Shown piece by piece: positions 1 to 6,244 of a stretch of DNA of 6,288 bases. The position numbers were made by a program, and so were the translations under genes. Positions within the stretch are counted from its first letter, which is position 1. Each line of letters begins with the position of its first letter. A model generated the notes under the pieces. The model was not told where the DNA came from and did not search any database. It worked only from the letters and a program-made list of their open reading frames with translations. This DNA is from Desulfobacteraceae bacterium (GTDB lineage Bacteria; Desulfobacterota; DSM-4660; Desulfatiglandales; Desulfatiglandaceae): positions 1 to 6,288 of the forward strand of contig DAOWOF010000144.1 in NCBI GenBank assembly GCA_030642205.1, written 5' to 3'.

Positions 1-43
1 CTTGTTCATGCATAAGTTTAAAAAACGCATCTATTTGTGCCAT
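1..43 (-). CDS. pilT: PilT-like type IV pilus retraction ATPase, N-terminal fragment
   Basis: Only the first 14 codons lie in the window; the gene runs off the left edge. They read MAQIDAFFKLMHEQ from an ATG at 43-41. An AAGGAG Shine-Dalgarno sequence (complement of 49-54) sits 5 bases upstream. The opening matches the typical start of PilT family proteins, which continue into a GASDLHL-like motif outside this window. PilT is a hexameric cytoplasmic ATPase at the base of type IV pili that powers pilus retraction for twitching motility. A sigma-70-like promoter lies just upstream (81-109), and the gene is divergent from a chemoreceptor. The Walker motifs cannot be seen, so PilU or another secretion ATPase of the same superfamily remains possible. 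Confidence 0.6.
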   Translation of the reverse strand, partial: MAQIDAFFKLMHEQ

Positions 44-80
44 AATTTCTCCTTGCCATGTTTAGCAAAGGTTAAGGTAA

Positions 81-109
81 ATTGTAGTAGATCCTAATGG
101 GTATAGCAA
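81..109 (-). promoter_or_regulatory. Sigma-70-type promoter for pilT
   Basis: On the minus strand a -35 box TTGCTA (109-104, 4 of 6 consensus) and a -10 box TACAAT (86-81, 5 of 6) are separated by exactly 17 bases. Transcription would start near base 75. That leaves a leader of about 30 bases carrying the AAGGAG site before the pilT ATG. Spacing and position are good; the call rests on sequence match alone. Confidence 0.5.
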
Positions 110-310
110 TTCTATTATTGATCTAATACAAAACAGCAAATATTGCCGCAGGTATAATTTTTTATTTTAATGACATATTACTTCCCCTTTAATTTTGTTA
201 GACAGTGCCATCAAGCTAATCCCTTGATAATTCTCATTAGTAAATGCTGGATTCTTATAATTAACTTTTCCTTAAAAAGGCAAACTATTATGGGAATAAA
301 ATATCTTTAA

Positions 311-326
311 TGCTAAGTTCGTGCCA
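311..326 (-). promoter_or_regulatory. Putative sigma-54 (-24/-12) promoter pointing left
   Basis: Read on the minus strand, 326-311 is TGGCACGAACTTAGCA. It fits the RpoN consensus TGGCACG-N4-TTGCW at every defined base but one (A for the second T of the -12 block). The GG and GC doublets have the required spacing. Initiation would be near base 300, giving a leader of about 255 bases before pilT, or a separate leftward RNA. Sigma-54 commonly drives pilus and flagellar genes. No activator site was identified, and the site lies far from the pilT start. Confidence 0.4.
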
Positions 327-376
327 GTTTCAAGAGGCAAAACCCGAAGATTTTAGAGAAACCTTAAAAGGCTATT

Positions 377-453
377 TTTGGCTGATCTTAGATTACAAAG
401 TCCTCAATGTAGCATAACTACGCCTGCGGCTATGTTAGGTCAGATCAAGCAAA
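377..453. repeat. Long imperfect palindrome, possible dispersed repeat
   Basis: The sequence is symmetric about base 415. GTAG (409-412) pairs with CTAC (418-421) around the loop CATAA. Outward, AC.AAG (395-400) pairs with CT.TGT (430-435), TGATCT (383-388) pairs with AGATCA (442-447), and TTTG (377-380) pairs with CAAA (450-453). I count about 25 Watson-Crick pairs plus three G-T pairs in a 36-step stem. A weaker outer match links AGATTTTAG (348-356) to CTAAATCT (460-467). An RNA from either strand could fold into a long bulged hairpin. The shape is that of REP- or MITE-like intergenic repeats, but other genomic copies cannot be checked here. Confidence 0.45.
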
Positions 454-506
454 TTCAACCTAAATCTGAGTGCGATATTTTTGAGCGAATCCTTAGTCAG
501 GTATAA
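378..506 (+). CDS. Possible 42-aa small ORF inside the palindrome, doubtful
   Basis: A TTG at 378 preceded six bases earlier by AAAAGG (366-371) opens a 42-codon reading frame ending in TAA at 504-506. It begins (M)ADLRLQSPQC and ends with ECDIFERILSQV. The frame is open further back to the TAG at 354-356. I do not recognise the peptide. It has no signal peptide or membrane segment and includes two cysteines. The open frame lies over the imperfect palindrome, so it may be an accident of the repeat or a decayed coding remnant. A rare start codon and no homology in hand keep confidence low. Confidence 0.12.
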   Translation: MADLRLQSPQCSITTPAAMLGQIKQIQPKSECDIFERILSQV

Positions 507-507
507 T
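481..507 (+). promoter_or_regulatory. Probable promoter of the chemoreceptor gene
   Basis: A perfect -10 box TATAAT lies at 502-507. The best -35 is weak: TTGAGC at 481-486 with a short 15-base spacer, or TTTTGA at 479-484 with 17 bases. Initiation near 514 would give a leader of about 70 bases ending in the AAAGGAG site. No sigma-28 (flagellar class) promoter was recognised. The box sits just right of the palindrome, so the repeat may have supplied or displaced promoter sequence. Confidence 0.4.
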
Positions 508-570
508 AATTGCAGTTATTTATAAATTCTGAAATACACATCATTTCCAAGCTTTGGCGCAGAAATCTAT

Positions 571-577
571 AAAGGAG
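571..577 (+). promoter_or_regulatory. Ribosome binding site that fixes the chemoreceptor start
   Basis: AAAGGAG at 571-577 lies six bases before the ATG at 584. The reading frame is also open from a TTG at 554, but that codon would place this Shine-Dalgarno sequence inside the coding region and has no ribosome site of its own. The ATG at 584 is therefore the start. Confidence 0.8.
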
Positions 578-583
578 AACAAA

Positions 584-2248
584 ATGAAATTAGGCGACAT
601 TAAAATCGGAGTTCGTTTATATTCTTTAATTGGTTTTATCGTACTACTGGCTATTATACTTGCGGCAATCGGCATTAACGGCATGGGAGCAATAAACGAT
701 GGATTAAAAACAGTCTATTACGACAGGGTTGTGCCACTTAAAGGATTAAAAGTAATTGTCGACCTCTATGCAGTAAATATTGTCGATACGGCTCATAAGG
801 TAAGAGATGGCAGATTGACATGGGATGAAGGGCAGGCAAATATCAAAGGAGCAAAAGAAATTATTTATGAAGAATGGAAGGCTTACCTTGCGACAACCCT
901 TGTGAAAGAAGAAGAAAAACTGGTGGCTGAAGCAAAAATTTTAATGCAAAGAGCAGATACTTCAATTGTAAAATTAGATAAAATATTCAGGGACAAAGAT
1001 AGGGGACAACTAAGCAAATATGCAGCCAATGAGCTTTATCCAGTTATTGATCCTGTTTCGGAAAAATTTGCCGAGTTAATTGACTTGCAGCTTAAAGTTG
1101 CCAAAATCAAGAATGATGAAGCTGCGATGATATATAAAACATCACGAAATATGCTTTACGGTCTGCTTATTGGCTCTATATTATTGTTTTTTGTTACTGC
1201 TTCCATAATGATTAAAGGAATCACTTTACCTCTTGCCAAAGGGGTTGATTTTGCCAAAAAAATGTCTGAGGGTGATCTTACACAGACACTTGACATTAAC
1301 CAGAAAGACGAGATCGGAATCCTGGCCGGCGCTTTAAACGGAATGAGTAAAAACCTGAGAAAGATGTTTGAGGATATCAGCAGAGGTGTGGAGACCCTTT
1401 CATCTTCTTCCACTGAACTTTCAGCTATTTCTCAACAAATGTCGGCAGGTTCCGGGCAGACTTCGGGCAAGGCCAATACTGTTGCGGCAGCAGCGGAGGA
1501 GATGAGTGCCAATATAACTTCAGTGTCCGCCGCAACTGAACAGACATCAACAAACCTCAGCATGGTCGCGACAGCAGCCGAAGAAATGACCTCTACCATC
1601 CGCGAAATTGCCCAGAACTCCGAACGGGCGCGCGGAATAACTGATGAAGCGGTATCCCAGACAAAAAGAGCTTCAGACAGGGTTGATAAACTTGGAAAAG
1701 CTGCCAATGAAATAGGCAAGGTGACAGAGACTATTACCGAGATCTCGGAGCAGACCAATCTCCTGGCATTAAACGCAACTATCGAGGCTGCCCGTGCAGG
1801 AGAGGCTGGCAAAGGTTTTGCCGTAGTTGCAAGCGAGATTAAGGAACTGGCAAAACAAACGGCGGGAGCTACTCTTGAAATAAAAGGAAAAATCAGCGGA
1901 ATACAGGAGTCAACTACAGGAACCGTAACAGAGATAGAACAGATTTCAAAGGTCATAAATGATGTCAACGAGATCGTATCAACCATTGCATCCGCAGTTG
2001 AAGAGCAGTCCGCTACAAGCATGGAGATCGCGGAGAACGTTTCTCAGGCATCCCAGGGGATACAGGAAGTGACTGAAAATGTAGCTCAAAGTTCCACTGT
2101 TTCAGGAGAAATAGCAAGGGATATTGCAGAGGTCAACCAGACATCCAGCGAGATGTTAAACAGCAGCGCACAGGTAAATCTTAGCGCTGAAGGGCTTTTA
2201 GAACTGTCCAGACAGCTAAAAGAGATGGCAGAGAGGTTTAAGCTGTAA
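584..2248 (+). CDS. Methyl-accepting chemotaxis protein, 4-helix-bundle sensor, HAMP
   Basis: A complete 554-residue transmembrane chemoreceptor that senses a periplasmic stimulus and controls CheA/CheW kinase arrays. Order of parts: membrane helix 1 (about 12-34); a mostly helical periplasmic domain (about 35-188) resembling the 4HB_MCP class; membrane helix 2 (about 191-212); HAMP (about 211-263, with the DEIG motif at 242-245); then a long cytoplasmic coiled-coil hairpin. The kinase-control tip is intact around EQTNLLALNA and EAARAGEAGKGFAVVA (389-416). Likely methylation sites fit the EE/EQ consensus at 305-306, 319-320, 333-334 and 473-474. By comparison with E. coli Tsr, the HAMP-to-tip arm is about 21 residues longer, so this belongs to a longer heptad class. 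The C-terminus ends ERFKL, with no CheR/CheB-tethering pentapeptide. No che genes are adjacent. The neighbour pilT hints at surface taxis; the ligand is unknown. Confidence 0.95.
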   Translation: MKLGDIKIGVRLYSLIGFIVLLAIILAAIGINGMGAINDGLKTVYYDRVVPLKGLKVIVDLYAVNIVDTAHKVRDGRLTWDEGQANIKGAKEIIYEEWKAYLATTLVKEEEKLVAEAKILMQRADTSIVKLDKIFRDKDRGQLSKYAANELYPVIDPVSEKFAELIDLQLKVAKIKNDEAAMIYKTSRNMLYGLLIGSILLFFVTASIMIKGITLPLAKGVDFAKKMSEGDLTQTLDINQKDEIGILAGALNGMSKNLRKMFEDISRGVETLSSSSTELSAISQQMSAGSGQTSGKANTVAAAAEEMSANITSVSAATEQTSTNLSMVATAAEEMTSTIREIAQNSERARGITDEAVSQTKRASDRVDKLGKAANEIGKVTETITEISEQTNLLALNATIEAARAGEAGKGFAVVASEIKELAKQTAGATLEIKGKISGIQESTTGTVTEIEQISKVINDVNEIVSTIASAVEEQSATSMEIAENVSQASQGIQEVTENVAQSSTVSGEIARDIAEVNQTSSEMLNSSAQVNLSAEGLLELSRQLKEMAERFKL

Positions 2249-2295
2249 ACAGAGAGGGGGCAAACAATGAAGTCTTCTTTCGGGCCCCTCCCTGT
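2249..2295. terminator. Inverted repeat after the chemoreceptor, possible terminator
   Basis: Immediately after the stop codon, ACAGAGAGGGG (2249-2259) can pair with CCCCTCCCTGT (2285-2295). That is 10 of 11 pairs with one A-C mismatch, around a 25-base loop. No T-tract follows on the plus strand, so this is not a classic intrinsic terminator. It sits between convergent genes, where a structure blocking read-through from either side would make sense. Confidence 0.35.
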
Positions 2296-2317
2296 CCCTG
2301 ATGTGGGCTTGCTGGCC

Positions 2318-2350
2318 GGGGGGTTGGCTGATTTTAGTGCGCTATCCCCC
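2318..2350. terminator. G-run/C-run hairpin after the flavoprotein gene
   Basis: GGGGG (2318-2322) pairs with CCCCC (2346-2350) and extends inward by a G-T and a T-A pair before mismatches. For the leftward flavoprotein gene the hairpin begins 12 bases past its stop codon. There is no T-run after it, so factor-dependent termination or simple 3'-end protection is as likely as intrinsic termination. The pair of GC-rich repeats contrasts with the AT-rich spacers elsewhere in the window. Confidence 0.3.
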
Positions 2351-2362
2351 AGGATGCCATGT

Positions 2363-4069
2363 TTATATCTTCATTCCCCATTTTTCAATAGCCGCTGTAC
2401 CTCCCTGTATATTCTGGATATCTTTAAAACCGGCATGGTCCAGGATGACTTGGGCTTCATAAGACCTGCTGCCAGTATTGCAGATAAGGATAATCTTTTT
2501 ATCTTGTGGAACTTCTGAAAGCCGGTCGCTGAGTTGACCCTGGGGTATACTTTTCCAATGCTTGGGATACCTGTTAACAAGTGGTTCAGCATTCCCCGAT
2601 TCACGGCAGTCAATGAAAATGCTCTCATTTGTTTCCCTTTTTTCCCAGTATTCAACAAAAGTCTCAATATCAATCACCTTGTTTTTTCCTGCCAGGATGT
2701 TTTCTGCTACATTTCCCAAGGCATTCAGGATATCCATGGCCGAAGAAAAAGGCGGAGCATAAGGGAGTTCAAGATTACTGATATCCATAGTAGTAGGTTT
2801 GTATTTCAGAATGCCTGCCACAGCATTGACGCGGGCTACCATGGCGTGTCCGGCATCGCCAAGGCCCTGGATTCCTAAGACCCGACCAGTCCCTTTTTCT
2901 ACTACCAGCTCTAAAAACATGAGATTTCTGTCTGATAAAAAGTGAGCTTTGTCGAATTGTACAATAAATGCGCTCACGGCATCAAAGCCTTCCTTTAATG
3001 CCGTTTCAATGCTTAGCCCGGCATTGGCCACCGAGATCTCAAAAAGTTTAATTACAAAGCTGCCGATTGCCCCCTCAAATTCCTGTTTATTTCCTGCGAG
3101 ATTCGAGCCGATCACCCTGCCCTCTCTGTTGGCTAAGGAACCTAAAGGATAATAGCCTGGTTTTCCTGTGATGATGTTTAGTATCTCAACGCAGTCTCCT
3201 CCCGCGTATATATCCGGATCAGAGGTCTGCATTTGTTTGTTGACTATTATGCCGCCTTTGGGCGAAACTTCCAGACCCGCGTCTTTTGCCAGTTTGGAAT
3301 TGGGCGTTACTCCCGCAGCCATAATTACCAGATCTGCTTCCAGTGTTCTATTATTTGTTATTACTTTGCTTACCCTCGACTCTCCTTCAAAGCGCTCCAC
3401 TTTTTCACCCATATAAAAGGAGATATCATTTTCCTCCATATGATGCTGGGCCATACGCGCCATTTGGGGGCTGATTATTCCAGGCAGGATTTGATCCATT
3501 ATTTCAACTACCGAGGTCTCTATTTCCCAAAGATCAGACATCGCTTCAGCCATCTCCAGACCAATGGCTCCAGCGCCAATTACTACAGCCTTACCAATTT
3601 TTCCATCTGTAATTTCTTCTTTGATCCTAATTGCTTTATTTAGATCCGAGACAGTAAAAATACCATCTAGCTGATTGCCTTCAATAGGCAGAATACGCGG
3701 GGTACTACCCATTCCCAGTACGAGTTTATCGTAGGGAATCTGTTGTTGTTTTTGATCAATCAGACTTTGAACAAAGACTATTTTTTTCTCGCGATCAATG
3801 GCAAGGACTTCAGTATTGGTTATTGCCTGGACGTCTTTTATCTCTTTAAAAAATTTAACATCACGCAGCATATGAAAGGTTGTTGCCTGAAGTTGCTCAG
3901 AATCACTTATATCTCCTGATATAAAATAAGGAATTCCACATCCTCCATAGGAAATTAGATTATCTTTATCTATCATAATTACATTTGAGTCAGGTTTTAG
4001 TCTTTTGAGACGACAAGCAGCTTTAGGTCCCAGAGCAACTGCACCGATAATAACAATGTTTTGTGACAT
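2363..4069 (-). CDS. CoA-disulfide/persulfide reductase with C-terminal rhodanese domain
   Basis: A 568-residue flavoprotein of the CoADR-rhodanese/NADH-dependent persulfide reductase (Npsr-like) type. It probably uses NADH to reduce CoA persulfide, polysulfide or CoA disulfide in the cytoplasm. FAD is bound by the N-terminal fold (IIGAVALG, 7-14) and by YAGGDC (288-293). The redox cysteine is Cys44 in SYGGCGIPY. The NAD site is IGAGAIG (164-170); the acidic Glu189 after the second strand favours NADH. The dimerisation domain spans about 330-450, with the family's YAPPFSSA motif at 437-444. The rhodanese domain (about 463-566) has DCRE at 487-490 and the persulfide-carrying loop CNTGSRS (530-536, Cys530). 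Full length matches the fused family, and both catalytic cysteines are present. AAGGAG (complement of 4075-4080) lies 5 bases before the ATG. It is transcribed alone, divergent from gpmI. A role in sulfane-sulfur detoxification or sulfur respiration is inferred; the exact substrate is uncertain. Confidence 0.9.
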   Translation of the reverse strand: MSQNIVIIGAVALGPKAACRLKRLKPDSNVIMIDKDNLISYGGCGIPYFISGDISDSEQLQATTFHMLRDVKFFKEIKDVQAITNTEVLAIDREKKIVFVQSLIDQKQQQIPYDKLVLGMGSTPRILPIEGNQLDGIFTVSDLNKAIRIKEEITDGKIGKAVVIGAGAIGLEMAEAMSDLWEIETSVVEIMDQILPGIISPQMARMAQHHMEENDISFYMGEKVERFEGESRVSKVITNNRTLEADLVIMAAGVTPNSKLAKDAGLEVSPKGGIIVNKQMQTSDPDIYAGGDCVEILNIITGKPGYYPLGSLANREGRVIGSNLAGNKQEFEGAIGSFVIKLFEISVANAGLSIETALKEGFDAVSAFIVQFDKAHFLSDRNLMFLELVVEKGTGRVLGIQGLGDAGHAMVARVNAVAGILKYKPTTMDISNLELPYAPPFSSAMDILNALGNVAENILAGKNKVIDIETFVEYWEKRETNESIFIDCRESGNAEPLVNRYPKHWKSIPQGQLSDRLSEVPQDKKIILICNTGSRSYEAQVILDHAGFKDIQNIQGGTAAIEKWGMKI

Positions 4070-4200
4070 GTTAACTCCTTAATTATATAATTTATTTTAG
4101 CTTTTTAAAATATGTTGGCTTTAATGCGTAGCCCCTTCTTTATGGTTAAAGTGTTCCAAATAAATATGATTGGCTTATAAAAACATACTAAATAGTGTCT

Positions 4201-4253
4201 GCGAAGTAATTATTTGATTAATGTTTGCAAAATTTCATTATTTCGCTTTTTTT
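4201..4253 (+). terminator. Intrinsic-terminator-like hairpin upstream of gpmI
   Basis: GCGAAGTAAT (4201-4210) pairs with ATTATTTCGC (4237-4246) over ten steps, one being G-U. The GC-containing end of the stem abuts TTTTTTT (4247-4253). An inner stem TTTG/CAAA (4213-4216 with 4228-4231) extends the fold. This is the layout of a rho-independent terminator on the plus strand. No annotated plus-strand gene ends here, so it would terminate a small RNA or attenuate the gpmI leader. The stem is rather AT-rich and the middle is loose, which limits confidence. Confidence 0.4.
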
Positions 4254-4281
4254 GTATTAAATATATTATATATGCCAAGCT

Positions 4282-4290
4282 TGATATACT
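4282..4290 (+). promoter_or_regulatory. Extended -10 promoter candidate for gpmI
   Basis: TGATATACT combines the TGn extension with TATACT (5 of 6 of the -10 consensus). Extended -10 promoters can work without a good -35, and none is seen at the expected place (TATATT at 4262-4267). Initiation would be near 4297, downstream of the T-tract hairpin, with a leader of about 125 bases before the gpmI ATG. In so AT-rich a region chance matches are common. Confidence 0.3.
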
Positions 4291-4411
4291 TTTCAATATT
4301 TTTTCTTTCATACATAGATTAGACATGGTATTTTCTCTTAAGCGCTATCTGTTTTGATGCTCATTGCTCACCGAAAAACTCAATTCATAATTTTCCGAGG
4401 CATAAATTAAA

Positions 4412-4416
4412 TGGAG
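4412..4416 (+). promoter_or_regulatory. Ribosome binding site that fixes the gpmI start
   Basis: TGGAG at 4412-4416 stands seven bases before the ATG at 4424. The in-frame TTG at 4418 would leave only a single base of spacing. The ATG at 4433 would be 16 bases away. The ATG at 4424 is the best start. Confidence 0.65.
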
Positions 4417-4423
4417 TTTGCAG

Positions 4424-6055
4424 ATGAATAAAATGGAACTTAAGCTTGATAAATTACAGAATTTTTCCGGCCGAAAAGGGCCTCTGCTCCTGATTATTAT
4501 GGATGGTATTGGGATTGGTGAAAAATATCCCGGAAATGCTGTCTACATGGCCAGGACCCCCAATCTTGATCGCCTTATGACATCTCCTTTATATTGTCAA
4601 CTTCAAGCCCATGGTACAGCAGTTGGTCTGCCCTCTGATAAAGATATGGGGAATAGCGAAGTGGGACATAATGCCTTGGGAGCCGGAAGAATATTTGATC
4701 AGGGAGCAAGCCTGGTAAGCAAGGCTATTGGCTCTGGCAAAATGTTTGTTTCCAAAGCCTGGACAAAGATGATAAAGCGCGCGAAAGAAGGCGGGACGGT
4801 CCATTTTCTTGGACTCTTATCTGACGGTAACGTTCATTCTCATATCAACCATTTGTATAAGATGATTGATAAATGCGCTGAAGAAGGACTCCCGCAAGTA
4901 CGTATCCATGTATTGCTGGATGGCAGGGATGTAGGAGAAAAAACTGCCCTGGATTACCTGATTCCTCTGGAACAAAAATTACAGTCTATTTCAGATGAAC
5001 TTGGAGGTGACTATTGTATTGCCTCCGGTGGCGGCAGGATGAAGGTGACCATGGATCGCTATAATGCGGACTGGGATATTGTAAAACGAGGCTGGGATGC
5101 CCATGTGCATGGGAAGGCAAGAGGCTTCAGCTCAGCCGTGAAAGCAGTCAGGACCTATTATAATGAAGATAACAAGATAACAGATCAATATATAGACCCA
5201 TTTGTGGTGATAGATTCCAATGACAGACCTGTTGGAACCATAGGGGATGGTGATAGTGTAATTTTTTTTAATTTCAGGGGTGATCGTTCACTTCAAATCT
5301 CACGGGCATTTCTGGAAAAGGATTTTCACGAGTTTAAACGCGGCCCTTTGCCTGATATACTCTATTTAGGGATGATGGAATATGATGGCGATACACATAT
5401 TCCCCCTGAATTTTTGGTAACACCTCCTTCCATTAATCATACCTTAAGTGAATATCTATGTGCTGAAAAGGTAACAAGCTTTGCCATTTCCGAAACCCAG
5501 AAATTCGGACATGTGACCTATTTTTGGAATGGCAATCGCTCGGGGTATATAGATAAAAACCTGGAGAAGTATATAGAGATACCTTCTGACAGGATTCAAT
5601 TTGATAAGGCTCCTATGATGAAGGCCCATGAGATAATGGAGCAATCTATAGAATTACTAAAAAGCGGTAAGTATCGTTTTGGGCGGCTCAATTTTGCCAA
5701 TGGCGATATGGTTGGCCATACAGGTGTCATGGAGGCAACTGTTACTGCTGTTGAAACAGTGGATCAGTGTCTGGGTGAATTACTTAAAGTAGTGAAAGAA
5801 CTGGAGGGAATCGCGGTCGTGACAGCTGATCATGGTAATGCTGATAAAATGTTTATAATCAAAGATGGACAAAGAGAGGTCAGGACAGCCCATTCCTTAA
5901 ATCCTGTTCCTTTTGCTATCTATGATCCAAACTATAAGTCAGAATATAGAATGGCCAAATTGGAGAAAAAAGGACTTTCTAACGTGGCTGCCACCATCTT
6001 GAATCTTTTGGGTTTTGAGAAGGTAGAAATATATGATCCATCTCTGATAATTTAA
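4424..6055 (+). CDS. gpmI: 2,3-bisphosphoglycerate-independent phosphoglycerate mutase
   Basis: A 543-residue cytoplasmic enzyme that interconverts 3- and 2-phosphoglycerate in glycolysis and gluconeogenesis. It is an Mn-dependent member of the alkaline phosphatase superfamily. All expected motifs are visible: metal Asp27 in IIMDGIG; the phosphoserine Ser78 in MGNSEVGH; His138 in DGNVHSH; DGRD (166-169); substrate arginines in GGGRMKVTMDR (202-212) and NFRGDRS (283-289); Lys360 in ETQKFGH; metal ligands in NGDMVGHTG (426-434) and TADHGNAD (467-474); and His490 in TAHSLNPVP. The domain order is the usual split phosphatase domain with the inserted transferase domain at about 85-310. It is some 30 residues longer than the common 510-residue bacterial form, and it has Gly286 where many enzymes have NFRPDR. 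No frameshift or missing catalytic residue. It stands alone, with no other glycolytic gene beside it. Confidence 0.97.
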   Translation: MNKMELKLDKLQNFSGRKGPLLLIIMDGIGIGEKYPGNAVYMARTPNLDRLMTSPLYCQLQAHGTAVGLPSDKDMGNSEVGHNALGAGRIFDQGASLVSKAIGSGKMFVSKAWTKMIKRAKEGGTVHFLGLLSDGNVHSHINHLYKMIDKCAEEGLPQVRIHVLLDGRDVGEKTALDYLIPLEQKLQSISDELGGDYCIASGGGRMKVTMDRYNADWDIVKRGWDAHVHGKARGFSSAVKAVRTYYNEDNKITDQYIDPFVVIDSNDRPVGTIGDGDSVIFFNFRGDRSLQISRAFLEKDFHEFKRGPLPDILYLGMMEYDGDTHIPPEFLVTPPSINHTLSEYLCAEKVTSFAISETQKFGHVTYFWNGNRSGYIDKNLEKYIEIPSDRIQFDKAPMMKAHEIMEQSIELLKSGKYRFGRLNFANGDMVGHTGVMEATVTAVETVDQCLGELLKVVKELEGIAVVTADHGNADKMFIIKDGQREVRTAHSLNPVPFAIYDPNYKSEYRMAKLEKKGLSNVAATILNLLGFEKVEIYDPSLII

Positions 6056-6078
6056 AAGGAGATTATATCGAAAGAAAA

Positions 6079-6155
6079 TGGCGGGCGATGCGCGATTCGA
6101 ACGCGCGACCTCTGGTTCCGGAGACCAGTACTCTATCCAGCTGAGCTAATCGCCC
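6079..6155 (-). tRNA. tRNA-Arg with anticodon CCG
   Basis: A complete 77-base cloverleaf read from 6155 to 6079. The acceptor stem GGGCGAT pairs with ATCGCCC over seven pairs, followed by discriminator G and an encoded CCA. The D stem is GCTC/GAGT. The anticodon stem CTGGT/ACCAG holds the loop CTCCGGA, giving anticodon CCG (6121-6119), which reads CGG. The T stem GCGCG/CGCGC holds TTCGAAT. There is no intron and no long variable arm. It is convergent with gpmI, only 23 bases past that stop codon. A weak promoter may lie upstream on the minus strand: TTGATC (6194-6189), 17 bases, TAGAGA (6171-6166). The bases just after CCA are T-rich (TTTTCTTTC), which might help termination. Confidence 0.95.
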
Positions 6156-6244
6156 TTATTTTTTATCTCTAACAGGTTTTGTTAAGAAGATCAAGTATGG
6201 ACCTTTCCTCTGGATCTGGATTATGCCCCCAGGTAGGCCAAGAA

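Larger units (their letters stand above)
44..583. other. Divergent intergenic spacer, 540 bases
   Basis: This AT-rich spacer separates the leftward pilT start from the rightward chemoreceptor start. It holds the pilT promoter (81-109), a small hairpin with 6-bp arms ATCAAG/CTTGAT (210-228), a sigma-54-like site on the minus strand (311-326), a long imperfect palindrome (377-453) overlapping a 42-codon open stretch (378-506), and a TATAAT box for the chemoreceptor (502-507). No recognisable protein gene is present. The length is unusual for two genes that would each need only a short promoter, so part of it may be inserted sequence. Confidence 0.6.
4070..4423. other. Divergent AT-rich spacer between flavoprotein gene and gpmI
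   Basis: The stretch is strongly AT-rich and holds no credible protein gene. It contains the flavoprotein ribosome site, a hairpin followed by seven T's (4201-4253), an extended -10 motif (4282-4290) and the gpmI ribosome site. No clear leftward promoter stands out. A TATAAT on the minus strand close to base 4085 is too near the AAGGAG site to be the -10 box of a normal leader. Confidence 0.6.

Noticed and set aside
1432..2022. 196-codon minus-strand frame within the chemoreceptor gene.
   Set aside because: It is the antisense shadow of the repetitive Ala/Ser/Glu-rich coiled coil; the plus-strand protein is unmistakable.
2267..2518. 83-codon plus-strand frame after the chemoreceptor, with GAGGGG before its ATG.
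   Set aside because: Most of it lies antisense to the rhodanese domain of the flavoprotein gene, and its first third is inverted-repeat sequence. The peptide has no recognisable features.
3233..3643. 136-codon plus-strand frame inside the flavoprotein gene.
   Set aside because: Antisense to the conserved FAD/NAD-binding region, without a ribosome site or recognisable domain.
4112..4180. 22-codon frame (ATG to TAA) just before the T-tract hairpin, considered as a leader peptide for attenuation.
   Set aside because: No Shine-Dalgarno sequence precedes it, and it has no run of a regulatory codon. Such short frames are expected by chance.
6056..6080. AAGGAG right after the gpmI stop, considered as the ribosome site of a downstream gene.
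   Set aside because: The next ATG (6078) is 16 bases beyond it and runs antisense through the tRNA, ending after 23 codons. No gene follows.
6079..6155. The tRNA gene considered as an integration site (att) for a genomic island.
   Set aside because: No integrase is visible and no direct repeat of the tRNA 3' end was seen; the candidate mobile palindrome is on the 5' side.
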